Source: Rhinocladiella similis
Lineage: Eukaryota; Ascomycota; Eurotiomycetes; Chaetothyriales; Herpotrichiellaceae
Reading direction: 5' to 3'
NCBI GenBank assembly: GCA_024082115.1
Contig: JAMRYE010000005.1
Span: forward strand, 682,001-746,000
DNA length: 64,000 bases
The notes beneath the pieces were generated by a model. That model was not told where the DNA came from. It did not search any database and saw only the letters and a list, made by a program, of their open reading frames with translations. Positions 33,619 through 42,883 of this stretch are shown piece after piece; positions within the stretch are counted from its first letter, which is position 1, and each line of letters opens with the position of its first letter. The translations under genes and the position numbers were made by a program.

Positions 33619-34897
33619 ATGTCTTCTCCCACCGAAATCGTAGTCCTTGGTGCTGGTGTCGCAGGTCTTACTACAGCCCTCGAAGCACGCGAACAATTCC
33701 CCAATGCACAAATCACCGTGGTAGCCAAGTATCTACCAGGCTTCACCTCTCCCACTGAATACGTATCACCATGGGCCGGCGCAAACTGGCACTCTTTCGA
33801 GAAAGAACGCAACCAATTTGCCGAATACGATGCCGTGTCATTTACAAAGTTCACCGAAATCGCTGCAAAGTCACCCGAGAGCGGGATAAAAAGCCTGCCT
33901 ATGCGAGTGTTTTACGACGACGACGCAGCGCGGAAGGACCTATGGTACGGAGACTTTGTCGGCGGTATCAAGGAGGCTCCCAAGCGCGAACTTCCAGAAG
34001 GGGTCGTGGTGGGATTGGACATGGCCAGCTTCATGATCAACACGGTCGCATATCTTCAGTGGTAAGCTAAGCACATCATGCCACTCAAACAAGACTGTTT
34101 GCACTCCCCCTAATCTTCACTTGGGCCTAGGCTCCAAATGCAACTCCTTCGGCGTAACGTCAAATTCCAACGACGCTCATACACCCACGTCGATACGCTC
34201 ATGCGAGACTTTCCCAAGGCAAAGGCCTTTTTCAACTGTACAGGCCTGGGCGCTAGACTTCTAGGCGGTGTCGAGGATGAGTTGGTCTACCCTACCAAAG
34301 GTCAGACCATGCTTATCGCCGAGCCCATCAAGCCCCTGGAACGCATGTACATACGCTCCTGCTCCGACTGGAACGCAGGAGAGTTTGCACACGTCTTCCC
34401 ACGTCCCCTTGGTGGCGGCGTGATAATAGGCGGTGTGCGTCGCGACCATGACTGGACTGCCGAACCGGACATGCAGCTCGCCGAACGTATCAAGGAGAGA
34501 TGTTGCGCCATTGCTCCGGAGTTGGGTAGGCCTGAGGATCTGCAAGTGATAAGTCATAATGTTGGATTGAGACGTGAGTGTACACATCCACGTGACTTTT
34601 TTTTTTGGTCGTGACAAAGGGTACGAGGTACTAATGATGACGATGTGTGCGTTTAGCGAGTAGAAAGGGAGGCGCAAGGGTTGAATTGGAGAAGAGGAAT
34701 GGCAATCTTCTCGTACATAATTACGGTGCGTCTGGGGCAGGCTATCAGTCTTCGTGGTAAGTATCCTACATCCCCGTTCCTAGGTCTATCATCTCTGTTG
34801 AGGTAGGGCACTAATCGAACTGTGATAAAGGGGCATGGCAGCACATGCTGTGAAATTGTTGAAGGATGGGTTGACGACTAGTAGATCGAAACTCTGA
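33619..34897 (+). CDS. Peroxisomal D-amino-acid oxidase
   Basis: Predicted 350 residues in four exons; introns 34062-34130, 34574-34656 and 34757-34830, frame kept. It begins with the FAD dinucleotide motif VVLGAGVAGL (residues 8-17), then family blocks: WAGANWHSF, FFNCTGLGAR, KGQTMLI, then HVFPRPLGGGVIIGGVR and the C-terminal HNYGASGAGYQSSWG, which closes the FAD site. The last three residues are SKL, a canonical PTS1, so it should enter peroxisomes. It oxidises D-amino acids to 2-oxo acids with release of ammonia and hydrogen peroxide; D-aspartate oxidase is a close alternative. It could supply nitrogen from D-amino acids of bacterial origin. Confidence 0.94.
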
Positions 34898-36243
34898 GGG
34901 CAAGGACAAGGATTTCGACCTCTAGATATATACATACCAAAAACTGCTCATGTTATCCATCGCTCTCGCCTCCTATCTGCAGCCCCACTGCCGACAAAAG
35001 TCGCCGTCCTGCCCGTTCGCAGCACCTATCGAGCGGTTTTATCTCTCCTCTGAATGTTCATGGCCGGAGATGTTGGGAATACATACTTTCAATAATGACA
35101 GAAGCAAAACCTGAGCCTCAATTGCCTGTCACGGGCTGGTGGAGGTAGGATCATCACGTCTGAGCCTCCAATGACACGTCTACCAACGCGCCTAGCCTGT
35201 TGGCCGGGACCCATTATGAATCGAGTCGACGCGTGCCGGGAAATGAAGGACGCTTACAATACATTTGGACTCCGGTCCCGGATAGGCCGGCATGCTACGT
35301 CGAGGGCTAGCGAGGCTACAGTACACCGAACACGTGTCGCCAACTGAGGCTCATGATGCTTTTTAACAACGGCCTCGCACATGGAGCCATCAAGCTTTTT
35401 TTCGGTCTAGTACAATACAAGCACGTTCCAAGCCGCGGCACTAAAAGTCCAGAACCACACAAACGGAATCAAAACGCACGACCAGTACTGCATTAAAAAT
35501 GCGCAAGGAAGTATGTACGAGGAGGAAGCTATATCCGTTCGACCCCTTCGGCAGAGTCGAAGCGTAGAGCGTTCATTATTCCCCTCAGCCTGTCATTGCG
35601 ATTCCGAATCGGCAGTTCTTGTAGTAAGAGGGTCGTGTCCTCGTTAGCCCTGCGAAGCGTCAAACTGCAGAGAGACAGCTACCGCATGTCCATCAAGGAC
35701 GCCTGCCTCTTCGCGCTTTGTAGCAACTCAGCGGCCACTACACACACCAGGGCAAGCCACATACCATAGTACCATGGTCCATATTGTAAGTCCCAGCTTG
35801 GGAAAGAAGCTGCGCGGATACAAGTTGGTACAAGTCTGGCCAAACTCATGGTATGATTTCACTAAACAGGACTTGGGCAGTGGGGTCAGCACTTCTTCCG
35901 GCGAATGTGCAGTACAAGTACAATAATTATGGGTTCAAGACACAAAGCAGGTCCTAAGAATAGGGACTGTGGGAATGTTATTTTAAGGCCTTTCAGCATG
36001 ACTACTTTGACATGTTTGAACGGGTGACTTAGTTCGAACCCATCATGACGGCCACCAGTCTGTGCCGAGTACACGCGTACGGCCCAGAGCTTACCCTTAT
36101 GGACACTACGACCGAACCCGAGGTATCCCTCTACCTGTTGTCCACAAGGTATTGTATACTGCTCGATGCAAAGATGAATCCCTCCGGTCAAAACTCCAAA
36201 TGTGGTCGGTCTGTCTTCGCGCTCCTGACGACCGCCGGGCATC
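34898..36243. other. Intergenic 1.3 kb, no gene seen
   Basis: No frame with recognisable similarity. Contains the promoter of the GT31-like gene. Confidence 0.5.
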
Positions 36244-37602
36244 ATGGTGCGGTGCACTCGCCCACGCTCACTCTGCGGGTCCCTGGTCATTTGTCTCCTG
36301 GTCACGCTCCCTCTAATCACAAAAGTCCTAAACGGCACGCGGGGCTACGAACTACTCGACCCTCGAATCGAGCCCGAGGGACGACGGCTCTCGGACGATG
36401 TGCCACATGAAGGGACTTGCTCAACTTTTGCTGCAGGGGTGATGGAAAATGTGACCATCGTACTGAAGATGGGCGCCGGTGAAGTATCCGTTCGTCTTCC
36501 CGCCTACTTGAACCGCCTCGGCCGCCGGTGCAAGCAAGACATGCTACTCTTCTCAGACCGAAGGGCCCAGTACGACGGCCTGGAAATCCACGATGCCCTT
36601 GCAAACCTCCGTCCCGAGTACCGCCACAACAACCCCGATTTTGAACTGCACGACGCGAGTCATCAACTTGCCGACAACAAGGAAGTGGAGGGGAAGTCGC
36701 GCAAAGGTTGGCGGCTGGACAAGTACAAGTTTCTCCCCATGATGGAGCTCACACGGCACCTGCGGCCCAAGTCGCACTGGTTCGTCTTCATAGAGCTCGA
36801 CACCTACGTCAACTGGGACAACATGCACCGTTTTCTGGCGCGGTTTGACCCCATGACGCCCTATTACTTTGGCTCTCCCGTTTGGCCGTACAAGAAACCC
36901 GTCTTTGCTCACGGGGGCACCGGCTTCGTGCTCTCCACGGCCGCCTTGGACAAGCTCGTAGTCCGCGGATCGATGTTCGCCAGGGACAAGCACGAGGACA
37001 AGCACTACGTCCCAGGCACCCATCTGTTCGGCAGGGACATGACCAGCGAGTGTTGTGGAGACGAGGTGCTTGCGAGCGTGCTCAAGGAAAGCGGCGTGGG
37101 TCTTCGCGGTTACTGGCCCATGTTTAACGGCGAGAAGCCCACCACAGCACGCTTTGGCCGGGAACAATGGTGCGAAGCCATACTGACTCTCCACCATCTG
37201 GGCCTCGAGGACTTTTCTGACCTCGACCGGTGGGAGACTTCCTCCCGGCGCGACCCTTCGAAGCCGCTGACGTTCGAGGAACTCTTCACCTTTGTCGAAC
37301 CTTCCATACGAGACCGATTGGACGACTGGACCAACCTGTCCGAGGACCTGGCCTACTATGGTGGTGACGCCGGTAAGTCTTTCGATGCATGCCTGACGGC
37401 TTGTGAAAAAAACAAAAAGTGCCTTCAATTCGAGCATTTCGGACACTCGTGTCGATTGTCGTACGACATTCGCCTCGGGCATCGTCAACTCCCCGACGGG
37501 GGGAAGAGGTGGACATCAGGCTGGCTGAGGGATAGGATACAAGCCTTCAAGGCCAGACACTCGCCATGTGACGGCGCTCATATCGTCCACGCCAACCCGT
37601 GA
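36244..37602 (+). CDS. GT31-like glycosyltransferase with C-terminal Cys-rich domain
   Basis: A single exon of 452 residues. A type II signal anchor (about 12-28, SLVICLLVTLPLITKVL) points to the Golgi. The catalytic region has SHWFVFIELDTYV (177-189), in which ELDTY (184-188) takes the place of the DxD/ExDTY metal-binding motif of fungal GT31/fringe-like enzymes, and YFGSPVW and HGGTGFVLS follow as in that family; CCGDE is the later acceptor-side block. After about residue 375 a short cysteine-rich PAN/Apple-like segment follows (FDACLTACEKNKKCLQFEHF, CRLS). The donor sugar is unknown; UDP-sugars are usual. Upstream sequence offers no better start. Confidence 0.82.
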   Translation: MVRCTRPRSLCGSLVICLLVTLPLITKVLNGTRGYELLDPRIEPEGRRLSDDVPHEGTCSTFAAGVMENVTIVLKMGAGEVSVRLPAYLNRLGRRCKQDMLLFSDRRAQYDGLEIHDALANLRPEYRHNNPDFELHDASHQLADNKEVEGKSRKGWRLDKYKFLPMMELTRHLRPKSHWFVFIELDTYVNWDNMHRFLARFDPMTPYYFGSPVWPYKKPVFAHGGTGFVLSTAALDKLVVRGSMFARDKHEDKHYVPGTHLFGRDMTSECCGDEVLASVLKESGVGLRGYWPMFNGEKPTTARFGREQWCEAILTLHHLGLEDFSDLDRWETSSRRDPSKPLTFEELFTFVEPSIRDRLDDWTNLSEDLAYYGGDAGKSFDACLTACEKNKKCLQFEHFGHSCRLSYDIRLGHRQLPDGGKRWTSGWLRDRIQAFKARHSPCDGAHIVHANP

Positions 37603-38302
37603 AGAGGCCCCCAACGCAAACCGCTGTGATGGTAATCGGCCGCAAAACTCGCGTCGAGAGGTCTGGGTATCATTTTCAGAGGTCAATTACAGGAACTTAC
37701 GTCGTCTTGTCGCATCGACACAGCTGTTCTCACGGTGCGAATTCCAGAGGGATGCTGGATAAGATAGGGGGACCTGCTGTTTCAAAGAAAGGGATCGTTT
37801 GGATCTATGCATTTTCGACGGAGGGCGACGTGCAATGGAGCGTCGGTAGGTAGAGAGACGAGAGACCGTGGAAAGATCAATCTACCACCTACACATGGTG
37901 CCTAGACTCTCATCACTTTCTAAAGGTTTGGTTGGTTGCAAGCAATCTTCATCATCACCCATAAGTTGGTGCTAAGCTAGGTACTGTCCAGGTTCGACTC
38001 GACGTTCAGTACGGAACGGACCACAGTAGGTTAGAGTAGAGTAAAATAAAGAGTCTTGGTAACAAGGGAAGCTTGTGCTGACCGGGGAAAATGAACCACC
38101 CATTATTATGTGGTGATTGATTTATTCCTACGAGCATACCGAGTAAAGATCTTTGATCCGGATTGAAGATCTGGCAAAGATCAATTGAATTCTCTTCTAA
38201 ACCCCCATACTACCGTCAGTTGTTTATTTGTACTCTCAACTTGGATTAAACGAATTACTAAAAACCCTCGATTCACTCCATCGTTCTCAGTGATTCGTAC
38301 AA

Positions 38303-38311
38303 TACTCCGTA
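38303..38311. repeat. TACTCCGTA intergenic motif
   Basis: Member of the recurring TACTCCGTA/TACGGAGTA family, followed by a CACTCCGTA copy 32 bp on; both are followed by CATAC. Confidence 0.5.
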
Positions 38312-38442
38312 CATACAAGTACAACCTTCATTTACCCGGCGCACTCCGTACATACGTTCGTTACATACTCGTCTACTCTCCGGATTAACTAAGCTGCCTA
38401 CTGTAAGGGCTATTTATTATATCTATCATTGACGGTCATCGG

Positions 38443-38486
<44 letters not shown>
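38443..38486. repeat. (CT)n microsatellite
   Basis: About 22 CT units with one T interruption at 38471, 145 bp upstream of the deaminase start, probably in its promoter or 5' UTR. Confidence 0.95.
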
Positions 38487-38631
38487 GGCACAATTACAAA
38501 CCCCCTCCCAAACGGCCCTTTCGCCCATCCAAAACCCGAATCAGTACCACGCAACACAAAGAGTCGATATCCAACAAAACTCGGAGCATCGAGTAATCGA
38601 TAACACCCCTTACAGTACACCAACAACAACC

Positions 38632-39204
38632 ATGATATCAGAAACAGACCTGACGCACCTCCGTCGCTGCGTCGCTCTGGCCCGCGACTCCCTCGTCGCG
38701 GGAGACTCGCCCTTTGGGTCCGTGCTGGTGTCCAACTCGTCCGGCGCCGTGCTGCGCGAAGACCGCAACCGCATCACCACAGGCCGCGACGTGACGCTCC
38801 ACCCGGAGCTGGCGCTGGTGATATGGGCGCAACGGCACCTGAGCGCCGCCGAGCGCGCAGACACCACGGTCTACACTTCCGGCGAGCATTGTCCCATGTG
38901 CGCCACGGCCCATGCGAACGCGGGCATGGGGCGCGTCGTCTATGTGGCTTCGTCCGCGCAATTGGGGAAGTGGAGGGAGGAGATGGGCGCGAGTCCTGGC
39001 CCCGTGGCCTTGTTGCCGATTTCTGTCGTTGCGCCGGGTGTCAAGTGTGTCGAGGGACCTGTGACCACCGCCGATGTGGGTTTGCTCGAGGAGGTGATGG
39101 AGTTGCATCGGCTTAAGCATGAGCAGACACAAGCACAGGTACAGGTACAGGTACAGGCACAGGCACAGGCGCGGTCAGCGGCGGGGGCAGGTGCAGAAGG
39201 CTGA
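38632..39204 (+). CDS. CMP/dCMP-type zinc deaminase (nucleobase deaminase-like)
   Basis: A single exon of 190 residues. The zinc site is clear: H57-P-E59 (LHPEL), with Glu as proton shuttle, and C87-P-M-C90 (EHCPMC). This is the layout of cytosine, guanine and tRNA adenosine deaminases; the HPE form and size fit small free-base or nucleoside deaminases rather than the tRNA enzyme, but the substrate cannot be fixed. The last about 30 residues (QVQVQVQAQAQA) are encoded by a hexamer repeat and probably lie outside the fold. GC content is higher than in neighbouring genes. It lies convergent to an NCS1 permease, so nucleobase uptake and deamination may be linked. Confidence 0.85.
   Translation: MISETDLTHLRRCVALARDSLVAGDSPFGSVLVSNSSGAVLREDRNRITTGRDVTLHPELALVIWAQRHLSAAERADTTVYTSGEHCPMCATAHANAGMGRVVYVASSAQLGKWREEMGASPGPVALLPISVVAPGVKCVEGPVTTADVGLLEEVMELHRLKHEQTQAQVQVQVQAQAQARSAAGAGAEG
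39135..39170 (+). repeat. ACAGGY hexamer repeat inside the deaminase gene
   Basis: Six tandem units, three ACAGGT then three ACAGGC, in frame, encoding alternating Gln-Val then Gln-Ala. Confidence 0.95.
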
Positions 39205-39308
39205 AGAAATCCAAAGGTAGTTGGTGATTTGACTTGACTTATGAGTTCAGCATGGGTTCAAATGATACGAGAATTATCAAGTACACAATGACCTTCACGG
39301 CCCAAGCC

Positions 39309-39311
<3 letters not shown>

Positions 39312-39344
<33 letters not shown>
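39312..39344. repeat. (AC)n microsatellite
   Basis: About 16 AC units in the 170-bp gap between the convergent deaminase and permease genes, most likely in their 3' UTRs. Confidence 0.95.
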
Positions 39345-39347
<3 letters not shown>

Positions 39348-39375
39348 CAAACAAACAAAATAACTGCTAATCGCT

Positions 39376-41058
39376 CTACATCTCCTTGTCCGCATCCATG
39401 ACTTTACCAGCCTGACCGACCTGAACAGTCTCTACTTCCTCACCACTCAAAGACCTAGTCTCCGCCGGACCAAAGGTGCCAAAGTAGTCCAAATCATCCA
39501 CCTCTGCCAATCCATCGATAGGCGAGATCTTGTTCAGTAACACGTACGTCAACACCGACAACAATAACCCCAACGGGTACGAGATATCGTATAAATTCGA
39601 CCACCCCTTGAGGGTCTTGGTAGATCCATACTTGACAAACTCCGCGAATCCAGGAACGTTGATCCACACGCCCATCGCCCACGCCACGAGCGCTCGCCAA
39701 TTCATACCGTGAACGTACCAATAGATACTCCCGGGACGATTCTCGTACAGGTCCGTGAGTTTGATCAATCGCTTCCGGAGGATAAAGTAGTCCGCAAACA
39801 TGACGCCGGTCATGGGTCCAAGAAACACACCATACCCGCCCAGCACGGTGAGGAACTTGCTCGCACCGTTCAGGAGTTGCCACGGCTGTACGACGAACGC
39901 GAGGCACGACATCAGCAGCATCCCACGACGGATGGTGAAGAAGCGCGGAAGCAACGCGGCCAAGTCAATCCCTGCCGAGACGCCATTGTTGGCCACGACC
40001 ATGCCTAGTTGCGCGACCCCGAACGAGATCGCTGCAAACGCCACGGCGGCGCGTGACCGCGACGAGTTGTCGTAGTGCTGTTGCAGCGCGCTGAACAGGT
40101 CATACGGCGCCCAGAGGAGTGTCCCTTCTTGTTCAGGGAAGAGTTGTGCCGCGCAAGACGTGCAGATGATACCGATGAGAGCCACGACGATGGTGCCCAT
40201 GGGAACCATGACCAATTGCGCCAAGATTTGATCTTTCGGCTTCCTCGCGTACCGAGTGTAATCGGATTGCACGAAGATGTGTACACTGATAGAACTGATG
40301 TTCGTGCAGATACCCAGAGTCATCATCCATCCGAGATGGCTACCTTTGGCCTGCGTGATGCCCGTGAGTCCACTGACGTCGTGCACGAGCGTTCCTGCAC
40401 CCTTGGCCTTGGCCGTGAACCAAATAAGGCTGACGACGATGGTCGGTATGACGATGGCGCAAGAAATCAAAAACGGAATCTTGTACTTTTCGGGCTTGAT
40501 CCACACAAGCGGGAGGTAGCAAATTGTGAAGATGATGAAGCTTGCGAAATCGCCCGTGGTCATGGTTCCGTTGGCCAGAGGTGTGTCGACCTTGGCGAAC
40601 GAGGGCCATATCGCAGTGAGGAGGACCCGGACACACTGTCCGCCCCAGTAAACCTGGGTCGAGAACCAGATGCAGGCCAAAAAGATTCTTTGGATGACGA
40701 TGAACCTGAAGCCTCGAGTGCCCCAGGAGCAACGCTGAATGACGGGGAAACCGATGTGCCATTTGGCCCCCGGAGCTCCGCTTGCAACGCACAGAAAGCC
40801 GACGAGAACATTTCCAATGATGACCGTCAGCATTGCTTGCCAGACATTGAGTCCCAGGGCGATCAGCGAGGACCCGGTGGTCCAGCCGCCGATGTTGAAA
40901 GAACCAGTGATGACCCAAAGAGTCACAAACTGCCAGGGACCATATGTTCGTCTGTGCGGCTCTAGAGGCCTGATGTCGTGATTGACTCTCTTTTCGAGAG
41001 ACCCTCCATCATGATCCTTGACTTCAAGGCGCTTGAGAATTCTCTTCACGGTCGTCAT
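39376..41058 (-). CDS. NCS1-family nucleobase/allantoin permease
   Basis: A single exon of 560 residues with about twelve hydrophobic segments. The family signatures are clear: NHDIRPLEPHRRTYGPWQF before helix 1, FNIGGWTTGSSLIALGLNVW (helix 1), WHIGFPVIQRCSWGTRG, VYWGGQCV, and NNGVSAGIDLAALLPRFF, with YGVFLGPMTGVMFADYF late in the protein. NCS1 porters carry uracil, cytosine, allantoin, purines or thiamine with protons across the plasma membrane. The Fur-like eukaryotic branch fits best. It is divergent from a 2-oxoglutarate dioxygenase across a promoter with three TGATAA sites. Confidence 0.94.
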   Translation of the reverse strand: MTTVKRILKRLEVKDHDGGSLEKRVNHDIRPLEPHRRTYGPWQFVTLWVITGSFNIGGWTTGSSLIALGLNVWQAMLTVIIGNVLVGFLCVASGAPGAKWHIGFPVIQRCSWGTRGFRFIVIQRIFLACIWFSTQVYWGGQCVRVLLTAIWPSFAKVDTPLANGTMTTGDFASFIIFTICYLPLVWIKPEKYKIPFLISCAIVIPTIVVSLIWFTAKAKGAGTLVHDVSGLTGITQAKGSHLGWMMTLGICTNISSISVHIFVQSDYTRYARKPKDQILAQLVMVPMGTIVVALIGIICTSCAAQLFPEQEGTLLWAPYDLFSALQQHYDNSSRSRAAVAFAAISFGVAQLGMVVANNGVSAGIDLAALLPRFFTIRRGMLLMSCLAFVVQPWQLLNGASKFLTVLGGYGVFLGPMTGVMFADYFILRKRLIKLTDLYENRPGSIYWYVHGMNWRALVAWAMGVWINVPGFAEFVKYGSTKTLKGWSNLYDISYPLGLLLSVLTYVLLNKISPIDGLAEVDDLDYFGTFGPAETRSLSGEEVETVQVGQAGKVMDADKEM

Positions 41059-41461
41059 GGTTTTGGGTCTGGCTGATACCGGATTGCGAGATTCGCGAGG
41101 TCGTAGGACAATTCAGCGCCCTCGATCGCAGGACCGAGGCGAGGTTTTGTATCCTCATGGGGATGAACTGATATCGACAACAGTCACCGCAAACACACAC
41201 AAATTCTATCTCAACATCCCTGCGCTATCGCCCGCGATATTGTTTCGGGACCCCAGAGAATCTGTGGGTGGAGAAATCCGCGCCCAAAGCATCGATGTGG
41301 TTTGGCGAATAACCTTGTGTCTTGTTATCCAAACTAGCAGTTTAACAGCCTCAAACCAATGGGACACTCGGGCCCAAGGATTGCCATGAGCTGCTACATT
41401 TATCCGTTTAAGCGCCTTAGTCAAGCTTGTTTGTCTAGATCACCCAGTTCTGATGTTGAGC

Positions 41462-41475
41462 TGATAAACTGATAA
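41462..41475. promoter_or_regulatory. Tandem TGATAA (AreA-type GATA) sites
   Basis: TGATAA at 41462-41467 and again at 41470-41475, same orientation, two bases apart. Paired GATA sites are preferred by fungal nitrogen regulators. Confidence 0.5.
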
Positions 41476-41624
41476 ATGGTAGGACATCATTTGATGGATT
41501 TGGTGCTTGGAAGATCTGTTCCTTATCTTGTTCGTATTTAATCGAGACTCGAGCCTGAAGGCTGCTCGCATATCGAAGCAGGGCTTGAGTGAAGAGACAT
41601 ACTCATTTGGAAATCCGATTAGGT

Positions 41625-41630
41625 TGATAA
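41625..41630 (+). promoter_or_regulatory. TGATAA GATA-type site
   Basis: Third site, 14 bp before the dioxygenase start codon; possibly in its 5' UTR. Confidence 0.35.
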
Positions 41631-41643
41631 CAATCTCGTCAAC

Positions 41644-42828
41644 ATGTCGTCAACGGCCACTCAGGAGGAAAACTTGCGTACCATTACCCTCACCAATGGC
41701 AAGACATTCACGTTCGATTCCAATGCGTCAACGACAGATGAGGCCATCCCTGTCATTGATGTCTCTCGCATGTACAGTGCCAGACTGGAGGACAGACAGG
41801 CGGTAGCCGAGGAAATTCGGGAAGCTGCTCATGGAATTGGCTTTCTCTCGATAATCAACCACGTAAGTACTTGGCTAGATGGGTCCATCAAGGCCATTTA
41901 TCCGGACTGATGCTGATCATAATGTCTGAACCAGGGTATTGACATGAAGCTGGCTCAAGATGTCATGGATGAGGCCAGATCATTCTTTGCCCTTCCCACT
42001 GAGAAGAAAATGGAAGTCTGTACAGACCTGATCCCTGATGAGTACTGTGGTTATCATCCAATGCAGCACTATAACCCGAACGGCTGGAAGAAGAGAGGTG
42101 AACGCTGCAAAATCCCTCTGTGGTGAAAGCTGACTGACATCACTTCAGATCTATACGAGGCGTTCAACTGGAACTATAACGCGGCCAATGATCCTGAATT
42201 TCCGGATGACTCGATTCGAGAAATCAACCTCTGGCCGACAGATTTACCAGAATTCAAAAGGACGCTCTGCACGTATCAGACGGAGATGATCAGGCTTGCT
42301 CGGAAATTAACGAGGATGTTTGCTCTGGCGTTGTACATTCCTGAGGATTCTTTTGATGATATGGTACAAAGGCCGGAAGCAGGTGCCAGGATACTCCATT
42401 ACCCTCAACAAGAGACATCCCGAGACGACCAGAACGGCATAGGCGCCCATACTGACGTGGAATATTTCACCATCATCACGGCTGACACCGAAGGCCTAGA
42501 AGTTCTCAGCAAGTCTGGTCGGTGGGTCAAGGTCAAACCAATACCAGGCTCGTTTATTGTAAACATCGCAGATTGCTTCATGCGGCAAACGAACGACTTT
42601 TTTGTGAGCACTGTTCATCGAGTGATCAACGAAAGCGGCCGAGAAAGATACTCGGTGCCATTCTTCTGGGGATTTGACCGACGGAGTGTTATCAACCCTA
42701 TTCCTACCTGTGTTAGTAAAGACAACCCAAACAAGTATGAAGTCATGACTGCGGGAGAGTATTACTTGTGGCGGACTAGGCGCCAGAAGACAATGTGGAA
42801 GATTGGGGAGGGCAAGGCACAACCTTAG
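41644..42828 (+). CDS. Fe(II)/2-oxoglutarate dioxygenase, isopenicillin-N-synthase-like
   Basis: Predicted 353 residues in three exons, introns 41863-41934 and 42098-42148. The N-terminal DIOX_N part has IPVIDVSRM, then EEIREAAHGIGFLSIINHGI across the first intron. The catalytic half has the iron ligands in GIGAHTDVEYFT (His, Asp) and STVHRVI (His), with ERYSVPFF providing the Arg-x-Ser that holds 2-oxoglutarate. Fungal relatives act on small heterocycles, for example thymine-7-hydroxylase-like enzymes, or in secondary metabolism. The permease beside it and the deaminase nearby favour a nucleobase or related heterocycle (inference). It is tail to tail with the Zn2Cys6 factor, 55 bp apart. Confidence 0.92.
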
Positions 42829-42883
42829 TAGCAAACATTGAAAAGTAACAAGACATTGTTGAACCAACCTGACGTCCATAGCA

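Larger units (their letters stand above)
37603..38631. other. Intergenic 1 kb with (CT)n and TACTCCGTA motifs
   Basis: No gene seen. Contains a TACTCCGTA motif (38303-38311), a near copy at 38343-38351, the (CT)n tract, and a CGATAA site (38598-38603) close to the deaminase start. Confidence 0.55.
41059..41643. promoter_or_regulatory. Divergent promoter, NCS1 permease / 2OG dioxygenase
   Basis: 585 bp between the two starts. It holds three TGATAA sequences, matching the HGATAR site of AreA-type GATA regulators of nitrogen use: two in tandem and one just before the dioxygenase ATG. Confidence 0.6.

Noticed and set aside
36015..36060. tRNA gene suggested by TTCGAACCC
   Set aside because: No matching T-arm stem, acceptor stem or A box could be drawn on either strand.
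36553..37488. 311-codon minus-strand open frame
   Set aside because: Antisense to the GT31-like gene, which has clear motifs; a shadow frame.
37985..38010. tRNA B-box-like GGTTCGACTC
   Set aside because: No cloverleaf can be built around it.
40075..40965. 296-codon plus-strand open frame
   Set aside because: Lies entirely antisense to the NCS1 permease and has charged, patternless sequence; an artefact of codon bias on the true strand.
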